From Acidimicrobiia bacterium (GTDB lineage: Bacteria; Actinomycetota; Acidimicrobiia; Spongiisociales; JAHEDJ01), in assembly GCA_030598025.1 (NCBI GenBank), contig JAUVQS010000066.1, positions 1 through 7,925 on the forward strand: a stretch of DNA of 7,925 nucleotides, read 5' to 3'. Positions 1 to 5,133 of the stretch are shown piece by piece (position 1 is the stretch's first letter; every line of letters begins with the position of its first letter). Both the position numbers and the translations under genes were made by a program. The notes beneath the pieces are model-generated. The model did no database searches. It had not been told where the DNA came from and saw only the letters and a list, made by a program, of their open reading frames with translations.

Positions 1-158
1 CCTACGGAGTTGGTTGGTACGACGATCGCATCGAGTTCCCCGAGTTCCTCAACATGTTTCACGGAAGAAACGAACGAGTGAGCGTCGAATCCCTGCATCG
101 AACCTACGAACTGCTCGATAAGACGGTGGAGGGATTCTTCGCACGGGTGGGGTCTTGA
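1..158 (+). CDS. C-terminal end of a probable M20-family metallopeptidase (partial)
   Basis: An open frame read from base 3 runs 51 codons to TGA at 156-158; the rest of the gene is upstream of the window. The visible tail contains FHGRNERVSVESL followed by an amphipathic helix ending in EGFFARVGS. In M20 peptidases and deacylases (ArgE, DapE and carboxypeptidase G2 relatives) the C-terminal catalytic domain carries a late H-x-x-(N/D)-E motif whose His is a zinc ligand, followed by a short stretch and a final helix. The HGRNERV segment fits that arrangement. The identification rests on this motif alone, so the family is probable and the substrate is unknown. The stop overlaps the TTG start of the next gene as TTGA, which suggests co-transcription with the phosphatase gene. 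Confidence 0.55.
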   Translation, partial: YGVGWYDDRIEFPEFLNMFHGRNERVSVESLHRTYELLDKTVEGFFARVGS

Positions 159-943
159 GCCACGAACCAGGCCAGACCACCAGAAATGTCGTTTGCGACC
201 TCGATGGGGTGGTGTACCGCGGAGATTCTGCGATCGCGGGTGCCGGTCTCGCCCTGTCCACGCTCGATGCCGCCGGATACCGGATCGTGTTCGCGACCAA
301 CAACTCTTCGAAAACAGACGGTGCCGTCGCCGAGAAAATCGCTCGAGTGGCCGGATACCCGGCCCGGATCGAACAGGTCGTTACCTCCGCCCGGGCGGCG
401 GCCGCTCTCGTCGGAAATGAGCAGGAGCGTGTTTACGTCGTTGGAGGCGAGGGGCTTCTGATGGGGATGGAGGAAGCCGGTCATACGGTGGTCGACGCGG
501 GTCGTGACGCCAACGTAGTGGTGGTCGGATTCGACCGGGACCTGACCTACGATCGCCTGAAGGAAGCCACCATCGCCCTACGCAGTGGGGCCCGGTTCAT
601 TGCCAGCAATCTCGACACGACCTTCCCCGCCGCCGGAGGCGACATTTGGCCGGGCGCTGGGTCGATGGTCGCCGCGCTCGAGGCTTCGTCCGGCCGAGTC
701 GCCGATCCGGCCGGGAAGCCTTTTGCTCCGATGCAGCGCCTGATCATCACCAGGCTGGGAGACGGCCCTACCTGGGTCGTTGGTGATCGACCCGAGACCG
801 ATCTCGAGATCGGACGGTCGGCCGGGTGGTCGACGGTCCTGGCCCTCTCGGGGATCACCGCCGCTGAAGACGCCGGGGGTATCGCCGCGGACCTGATTGT
901 TGGATCGCTGGCCGACCTCCCGTCTGCGCTCAACGTCGTCTGA
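155..943 (+). CDS. NagD-type HAD-superfamily phosphatase (class IIA)
   Basis: This is a cytoplasmic Mg-dependent phosphatase of the HAD superfamily, 262 residues long. Motif I is D15-L-D17-G at the N-terminus, with D15 the expected nucleophile and D17 the acid/base. Motif II is the T48-N-N-S stretch. K188 in DPAGKP is the expected motif III lysine, and V-G-D211-R-P-E-T-D216 is motif IV, binding Mg. The region between motifs II and III (about residues 55-180) is the class IIA cap. The family includes NagD, 4-nitrophenylphosphatase-like and glycerol-3-phosphate phosphatases. The syntenic M. tuberculosis Rv1692 is a glycerol-3-phosphate phosphatase, so that is a reasonable guess for the substrate, but sequence alone does not fix it. 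As I recall, Rv1692 is about 90 residues longer through an extra C-terminal domain that is absent here. The TTG start is chosen because it is the only start codon just ahead of motif I and it overlaps the upstream stop. Only a weak G-rich stretch (145-152) precedes it. Confidence 0.9.
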   Translation: MSHEPGQTTRNVVCDLDGVVYRGDSAIAGAGLALSTLDAAGYRIVFATNNSSKTDGAVAEKIARVAGYPARIEQVVTSARAAAALVGNEQERVYVVGGEGLLMGMEEAGHTVVDAGRDANVVVVGFDRDLTYDRLKEATIALRSGARFIASNLDTTFPAAGGDIWPGAGSMVAALEASSGRVADPAGKPFAPMQRLIITRLGDGPTWVVGDRPETDLEIGRSAGWSTVLALSGITAAEDAGGIAADLIVGSLADLPSALNVV

Positions 944-1688
944 TCCGCCTTGGTACGCGGCGGCGGTGCAACCGCGCAATCCGATCGAAGAGGCGGCCTC
1001 GCAGTGCCGCGGCGATCACCAGTCCGAACAAGAACCCGCCGACGTGAGCCTCCCAGGCGATCTGGCCGACCTCCCCGGCCAGCGCGAACTGTCCGCCAAA
1101 CCAGAGAATCAGATAGATCCAGGCCGGCACTTCAAATGGCATGAAGAAGAAGATGGGGACGATCGACACGATTCGTGCCGTCGGAAACAGAATCAGGTAG
1201 GCGCCCATGACGCCGGCAATCGCTCCGGACGCGCCCACCAGCGGCACCGTGCTTCCCGGATTGAGGAGCACGTAGGCAGCCGTCGCCGCGAATCCGGAGG
1301 CCAGGTAGAAGAGAAGATATCCGCCCGACCCGAACGCCTCTTCTGCGTTGTTTCCGAAGATCCACAGTATCCACATGTTCCCGAGGAGGTGGCCAAGGCC
1401 GCCGTGCAGGAACATCGAGACGACGACCCCCAGGGCTACCGACTTGTCCGGAAACAGGTCGGACCCGGTGCCGCCCGGTAGGCAGAGTCCCGTTTCGAAC
1501 TCCTGTTGGTCGAGGGCGTCCATGGTCGTCAGTTCGCACGGGATGGCAGCCCATTCATAGACGAAGATGGTGCTGTCGGGGTTCGTCTGCGGCTGGATCA
1601 AGAAGAACACCGCGATGGCGCCGGCGATCACCAGCCAGTTGACAAAGGGATAGATGACCGTCGGGTTGCTGTCGCGAAGGGGAATCAT
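930..1688 (-). CDS. Rhomboid-family intramembrane serine protease
   Basis: This is a polytopic membrane protease of 252 residues that cleaves transmembrane substrates within the bilayer. The catalytic dyad is intact: S154 in G-A-S-G on TM4 and H215 in E-A-H-V-G-G-F on TM6. H95, H100 and N104 in HGGLGHLLGNM on TM2 match the conserved H-x4-H-x3-N motif; N104 and H100 are the oxyanion-hole residues. Six hydrophobic segments fit a basic six-helix rhomboid. A long TM1-TM2 loop (about 32-82) contains the only two cysteines, C51 and C69. The C-terminus is a strongly basic, arginine-rich tail. An upstream in-frame ATG at 1739 would add 17 residues. I chose 1688 because MIPLRDSNPT is the usual start of this subfamily. 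No good ribosome site precedes either start. The gene lies antisense between genes that are adjacent in mycobacteria, and its last 14 bases overlap the phosphatase gene tail to tail. Its substrate cannot be inferred. Confidence 0.93.
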   Translation of the reverse strand: MIPLRDSNPTVIYPFVNWLVIAGAIAVFFLIQPQTNPDSTIFVYEWAAIPCELTTMDALDQQEFETGLCLPGGTGSDLFPDKSVALGVVVSMFLHGGLGHLLGNMWILWIFGNNAEEAFGSGGYLLFYLASGFAATAAYVLLNPGSTVPLVGASGAIAGVMGAYLILFPTARIVSIVPIFFFMPFEVPAWIYLILWFGGQFALAGEVGQIAWEAHVGGFLFGLVIAAALRGRLFDRIARLHRRRVPRRIRRR

Positions 1689-1725
1689 GGTGCTGGAAAG
1701 TCGTGTTATCCGGGGGAGAGGCGGC

Positions 1726-1731
1726 GATAAT
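1726..1731 (+). promoter_or_regulatory. Candidate -10 element of the small gene-tlyA-nadK-recN operon
   Basis: GATAAT matches the TATAAT -10 consensus at five of six bases and ends six bases before the ATG at 1738. Transcription starting about seven bases downstream of the hexamer would begin at or next to that ATG, giving a leaderless mRNA. Leaderless starts are common in Actinomycetota. No convincing -35 hexamer is seen 16-18 bases upstream. The element sits in the 49-bp divergent gap in front of the rhomboid gene. The nearest ribosome-site-like sequence, GGAGAGG at 1715-1721, is 16 bases from the ATG, which is too far to serve well. Confidence 0.45.
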
Positions 1732-1737
1732 GGCTCC

Positions 1738-1872
1738 ATGGATCATACGTTGATTACCAAACGAATCGAGGAACTGGAGCACTCCGACGCGGCCCGGGCG
1801 ATCGATTTGGCCGACGAACTGGCCGAGGCGCTGGCCGAAATCCTCGACCCCGAGCGGGAGGTCTCGGGCTGA
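1738..1872 (+). CDS. Small acidic protein (44 residues) preceding tlyA, function unknown
   Basis: The product has 44 residues. It is highly acidic, with 13 Asp/Glu against four Lys/Arg, and has no Cys, Trp or membrane segment. It reads as two amphipathic helices (about 4-14 and 17-36) separated near S16-D17, with repeated D/E-L-A-E-A-L units. The best evidence that it is real is position: in the syntenic mycobacterial block a short conserved hypothetical protein, Rv1693, lies in the same slot directly before tlyA. The ATG at 1738 is favoured because a GATAAT element lies six bases ahead; in-frame codons also run upstream to an ATG at 1654. Its 3' end contains the ribosome site for tlyA, and its TGA overlaps the tlyA start by four bases, so its translation may promote tlyA translation. 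I know of no assigned function, and none is proposed. Confidence 0.75.
   Translation: MDHTLITKRIEELEHSDAARAIDLADELAEALAEILDPEREVSG
1856..1862 (+). promoter_or_regulatory. Ribosome binding site that decides the tlyA start
   Basis: GGGAGGT (1856-1862) is a strong Shine-Dalgarno sequence lying inside the last codons of the small upstream gene. It is six bases ahead of CTG at 1869 but 33 bases ahead of the first in-frame ATG at 1896. Its spacing therefore supports CTG 1869 as the true start of tlyA. Confidence 0.75.
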
Positions 1873-2651
1873 CCCGTCGCCGTCTCGATCAAGAGATGCT
1901 CAGGCGCGGTCTGGTCGCGAGCAGATCCGAAGCCCAATCCGCCATTGAAGAAGGCCGGGTAGCGGTGGGCGGAGTAGCGATACCCAAGGCAGCATCGCTG
2001 GTATCACCGAACGATCCCATCGAAATCGACGCGGGAGGATCCAGTCAATTCGTTTCGAGGGGAGGTCTGAAACTCGATGCTGCTCTGGACGCTTTCGGTA
2101 TCGACCCGGCCGGCCTACGATGCCTCGATGCCGGGGCGTCGACGGGGGGGTTCACCGACTGCCTGCTGCAGCGTGGGGCCGCCCGCGTTTGCGCGGTGGA
2201 CGTTGGCTACGGACAGTTGGTCTGGTCCATCCGGCAAGATCCGCGGGTCGACGTGCACGATCGGATCAACCTGCGGCACTCCACACCTGCCGATCTCGGC
2301 GGTCCGTTCGATTTGATAGTGGCGGATCTGTCGTTCATCTCATTGTGCACGGTGGCTGAAGCACTGAAGGATCTGGCCGATTCCGACGCGGATCTCGTCC
2401 TCCTCATCAAGCCGCAATTCGAGCTCGGCAAGGGGGAGGTTGGCAAGGGCGGTATCGTGCGCGAGGCTGAGGACCACAGCCGGGCGATTCGGCAAGTGGT
2501 TGACTGCCTGGAGGCCCGCGGACTCGGGACCCTCAGCATCACCCGGTCACCGATTCGCGGCGCAAAGGGAAATCGAGAGTTCTTGGCACACGTTCGGCAC
2601 GGACCGGCCGGGGTGAGCGATATGGAGATTGAGGAGACGACACAACCGTGA
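1869..2651 (+). CDS. tlyA: TlyA rRNA 2'-O-methyltransferase (probable CTG start)
   Basis: This SAM-dependent methyltransferase methylates ribose 2'-OH groups of rRNA, in mycobacteria 23S C1920 and 16S C1409. Loss of the latter causes capreomycin resistance. The old name 'hemolysin' is historical. An N-terminal S4 RNA-binding domain (about 5-60) is followed by an FtsJ-like Rossmann domain. D87-A-G-A-S-T-G-G-F-T is the SAM loop. K68, D153, K181 (I-K-P-Q-F-E) and E237 (G-N-R-E-F) form the K-D-K-E tetrad. By memory the M. tuberculosis tetrad is K69, D154, K182 and E238, a constant offset of one that supports the 260-residue model. The first ATG (1896) would remove nine residues and start inside the first S4 helix. 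CTG 1869 gives the family-like MTRRRLDQEMLRRGL, has an ideal ribosome site, and overlaps the preceding stop as CTGA. No ATG, GTG or TTG occurs in frame just upstream. The stop overlaps nadK. Confidence 0.95.
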   Translation: MTRRRLDQEMLRRGLVASRSEAQSAIEEGRVAVGGVAIPKAASLVSPNDPIEIDAGGSSQFVSRGGLKLDAALDAFGIDPAGLRCLDAGASTGGFTDCLLQRGAARVCAVDVGYGQLVWSIRQDPRVDVHDRINLRHSTPADLGGPFDLIVADLSFISLCTVAEALKDLADSDADLVLLIKPQFELGKGEVGKGGIVREAEDHSRAIRQVVDCLEARGLGTLSITRSPIRGAKGNREFLAHVRHGPAGVSDMEIEETTQP

Positions 2652-3472
2652 GACTCGCCGTTGTCGTGCATCACAAACTCGAGCGGGCAGCCGAAGTCGC
2701 CGAACTGCTGACCAGGCGCGCCCTCGAAAGTGGCCTCGAAGTGGTCGCCGACGAGCGGGCTGCTGATCTTCTCGAGATCGAGGCGACGAATTTCGATGCC
2801 GAACATCCTGTCGACGTAATCGCCGCGATCGGTGGAGACGGAACCGTCCTGCGGGCCGTGCAGCATGCGCTGTCCCTCGACGTTCCCCTATTTGGAGTCA
2901 ATCTGGGCCGGGTGGGGTTTCTCGCAGACGTCGAGCCGGATCAGATCAACGCCGTCGTCGATCAACTGACCGCCGGAACGTGGGTCGAGGTCGAGCGTAT
3001 GGCCATCGAAGCGTCGATCGCAGGAGGTGATTCCCTGGTCGGCGTGAACGATGTCGTTGTCGAAAAGGTGATGAGCCAGCGACTCGTGTCCATCGACGTC
3101 GCCGTCGACGGCGAGCCGTTCCTCACCTATCACGCCGACGGACTCGTCTTCTCGACTCCGCTCGGATCCACCGCCTACAACCTTTCCGCCGGCGGCCCCC
3201 TGGTTCATCCCGACGTTGAATCGATCATCGTCACTCCGGTTGCCCATCACTCCCTGTTTTCGAGCGCCATCGTCCTTCCTGCCAACGCCGAGCTGCGCTG
3301 CACCGTGGCCAGGGAGTGGCCGGTCGGCGTGAACGTGGACGGACATGAACTCGGTAATGCCGCCGAGGGTGAAGACATCATCATCCGCCGGGCGGCCGGC
3401 AACGTGCGATTCATCGACCATTCGCGCCGGTCGTATCCCCGTCTCATAACCGAGAAGTTGAAACTCCAATGA
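2648..3472 (+). CDS. nadK: NAD kinase (ATP/polyphosphate-dependent)
   Basis: NAD kinase phosphorylates NAD to NADP and is the only route to NADP in most bacteria; it acts as a cytoplasmic oligomer. The 274-residue product is of typical length. G62-G-D-G-T66 is the phosphate-binding motif with the catalytic Asp64. N134-D135 is the NE/D motif. D164-G and T170-PLGSTAYNLSAGG-P184 form the conserved NAD-binding and dimer region, and VNVDGHE near the C-terminus is the expected late motif. One unusual point is H201-S-L-F-S-S206-A-I-V, where I expect an Arg (often Arg-Pro) at position 205 or 206. The GTG start overlaps the tlyA stop as GTGA, and the stop overlaps recN as ATGA, so all three are probably on one transcript with coupled translation. 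Confidence 0.96.
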   Translation: MRLAVVVHHKLERAAEVAELLTRRALESGLEVVADERAADLLEIEATNFDAEHPVDVIAAIGGDGTVLRAVQHALSLDVPLFGVNLGRVGFLADVEPDQINAVVDQLTAGTWVEVERMAIEASIAGGDSLVGVNDVVVEKVMSQRLVSIDVAVDGEPFLTYHADGLVFSTPLGSTAYNLSAGGPLVHPDVESIIVTPVAHHSLFSSAIVLPANAELRCTVAREWPVGVNVDGHELGNAAEGEDIIIRRAAGNVRFIDHSRRSYPRLITEKLKLQ

Positions 3473-5079
3473 GCGGGATGCTCGATGAACTCGCACTCAC
3501 CAACCTGGGAGTGATCGACGAGGCTCGCATCGAGCCGGGCGCAGGACTGGTCGTCGTCACCGGAGAAACGGGAGCGGGAAAGACGCTTCTCCTCGGAGCG
3601 ATCGAGCTGATACTCGGTCTTCCGGCCCGCAGCGGATTGATCACAGCCGGCAGTGATGAAGCCACCGTCGAAGGCAGGTTCATACTGAGCGGCGAGGAGG
3701 TTACCGTTACGCGCCGCCTGGCCAGGGAAGGGCGCAGTCGGGCGTATCTCAACGGATCCATGGTTCCTCTCAAAGTAGTAGCCGAACGAGTCGGCGGGCT
3801 TGTTGAAGTCGTTGCCCAGGGGGACCACCTGGCGCTGCGATCGTCGGCCGAGCTGCGTTATCTGCTCGACGCGGCGCTGGACGATGAAGGTAGGTCCGCC
3901 GCAGATGCCTACCGGGCCACCTGGGACCGGGTGGTCGAGCTCCGCAAGGACCAAACCCGAATCGGTGGGGATGTGCGAGCTCTTGAGCGAGAGCGATCCC
4001 TCGTCGCGTTTCAAGTTGACGAGATCTCCCGAGCAGGGTTTCGGGCGGGCGACGACGACCGGCTGAATCGAGAGGCCGGACGAATGCGGAACGCCAATGA
4101 ACTCCTGGAGCTGCTGAGCGACGTCCGCCGCCTGCTCGACGAGGCAGGTGAGGCGGGTGGAGGAGCTCAAGCCGCCCTCGGACGGGCGCTCGACCTCGAC
4201 CCGGGACTCTCCTCGCTGTCGGAACTGGCGCAAGGTGTTCTGGCCGGCCTTGCCGAGCTCAGTAGCGAGGCGCGGGTGGCAGCCGAGGGTGTGGAGCACG
4301 ATCCGGATTTGCTCGAGGAGAAGGAACAGCAGCTCGGACTCCTCTCGGATCTTCGCCGGAAGTATGGAGCCAATCTCGCCGAGGTACTCGATTTCGGGGA
4401 GCAGGCGGCAGAACGGTTGACCGAACTTGAAGGTCTCATCAAGCGCAGCGAGGTGCTCGATGTCGAACTGGCCGAGGCCGAAGAACGGCTGCAGGCCGCC
4501 GGCAGTGAACTCCGCGAGGCGCGCCGTCGAGCAGCCGACCATGTCGAGGAGGAAGCCGAAGCGCATCTGCGCGATCTGGGATTCACCTCGCCGTCGATTC
4601 GGTTCTCCTTCCGTGAGACGACTCCCGGCCCGACCGGCGGTGACGGGATAGATCTGCTGTTCGCCTCCGATGAAAGAGTCCAGCCGGGTCCGGTGGCGAA
4701 GGTTGCTTCAGGTGGAGAATTGAGCCGCCTGGTGCTGGCTTTGCGGCTGGCCGGATCGGCCGGAGAGGCTCCGATCGTCGTGTTCGACGAGGTTGATGCC
4801 GGACTGGGCGGGCGCACCGCTCTGGCCATGGGACGTAAACTCGCCGATCTCGCTCGCCGGCGTCAGGTGTTGTGTGTAACCCACCTGCCTCAGGTGGCCG
4901 CCTTTGCCGACACTCATTACGTAGTCGAAAGGGAGGGCGCCTCGGCCTCGGTCCGCCGCGTCGAAGAAGCAGACCAAATCGCCGAGTTATCCCGGATGTT
5001 GGCCGGTCTCTCCGAGTCTGAACGAGGCCGGCAGCACGCCGAAGAACTGCGTCGGACGGCACAGGCCGGCCGGAATTGA
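3469..5079 (+). CDS. recN: DNA repair protein RecN (SMC-like ATPase)
   Basis: RecN is an SMC-related ATPase that gathers and tethers broken DNA early in double-strand break repair by recombination. At 536 residues it is slightly shorter than E. coli RecN (553). The Walker A motif is G32-E-T-G-A-G-K38-T39, with a Q-loop region at V-V-A-Q-G-D near residue 117. The ABC signature is S414-G-G-E-L-S-R420, Walker B is V-F-D440-E441-V-D-A-G-L-G-G, and the H-loop His is H472 in V-T-H-L-P-Q. Between the two ATPase halves, about residues 150-380 are rich in Glu, Ala, Leu and Arg and look like the antiparallel coiled-coil arms, shorter than in true SMC proteins. The ATG at 3469 overlaps the nadK stop. 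A second ATG at 3478 gives MLDELALTNLGVI, which looks more like the usual RecN N-terminus and has GAGCGGG just ahead, so the start is uncertain by three residues. No LexA-type operator was identified ahead of the gene. Confidence 0.97.
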   Translation: MSGMLDELALTNLGVIDEARIEPGAGLVVVTGETGAGKTLLLGAIELILGLPARSGLITAGSDEATVEGRFILSGEEVTVTRRLAREGRSRAYLNGSMVPLKVVAERVGGLVEVVAQGDHLALRSSAELRYLLDAALDDEGRSAADAYRATWDRVVELRKDQTRIGGDVRALERERSLVAFQVDEISRAGFRAGDDDRLNREAGRMRNANELLELLSDVRRLLDEAGEAGGGAQAALGRALDLDPGLSSLSELAQGVLAGLAELSSEARVAAEGVEHDPDLLEEKEQQLGLLSDLRRKYGANLAEVLDFGEQAAERLTELEGLIKRSEVLDVELAEAEERLQAAGSELREARRRAADHVEEEAEAHLRDLGFTSPSIRFSFRETTPGPTGGDGIDLLFASDERVQPGPVAKVASGGELSRLVLALRLAGSAGEAPIVVFDEVDAGLGGRTALAMGRKLADLARRRQVLCVTHLPQVAAFADTHYVVEREGASASVRRVEEADQIAELSRMLAGLSESERGRQHAEELRRTAQAGRN

Positions 5080-5097
5080 CCGCTTGTCGCGATTAAC

Positions 5098-5125
5098 TTG
5101 GGGAAGCCCAGCTTGGTGCTACGCT
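5098..5125 (+). promoter_or_regulatory. Candidate extended -10 promoter of pyrG, possibly leaderless
   Basis: TTGGGG (5098-5103, three or four matches to the -35 consensus) and TACGCT (5120-5125, matching TANNNT) are separated by 16 bases. TG at 5117-5118 makes this an extended -10. The hexamer ends eight bases before GTG 5134, so the predicted transcription start falls at or within about two bases of the start codon. There is no Shine-Dalgarno sequence ahead of the GTG, which is consistent with leaderless translation. An inverted repeat AAGC-CCA-GCTT (5104-5114) lies between the two hexamers. Confidence 0.5.
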
Positions 5126-5133
5126 TCGCGCCC

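Noticed and set aside
945..975. Possible stem-loops after the phosphatase stop: CCGCC/GGCGG (945-963) and GCGGT-GCA-ACCGC (963-975)
   Set aside because: The stems are short, have no T-run, and sit inside the rhomboid coding sequence. They could be weak terminators, but chance pairing in GC-rich DNA is as likely.
897..1481. Plus-strand open frame of 194 codons opposite the rhomboid gene
   Set aside because: The minus strand encodes a complete rhomboid with all catalytic motifs; the plus frame is charged and repetitive with no motif.
1705..1710. GATAAC on the minus strand as a -10 for the rhomboid gene
   Set aside because: It lacks the final consensus T and no -35 hexamer is found at the right distance. 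A rhomboid promoter must lie nearby, but this site is not convincing.
3247..4566. A 439-codon open frame on the minus strand opposite nadK and recN
   Set aside because: It lies opposite two intact, fully motif-supported genes. Its protein shows no recognisable domain, and long antisense frames are expected in GC-rich coding DNA.
5098..5133. N-terminal extension of CTP synthase by 12 residues
   Set aside because: The extra residues do not resemble any family N-terminus and overlap the promoter; GTG 5134 gives the standard start.
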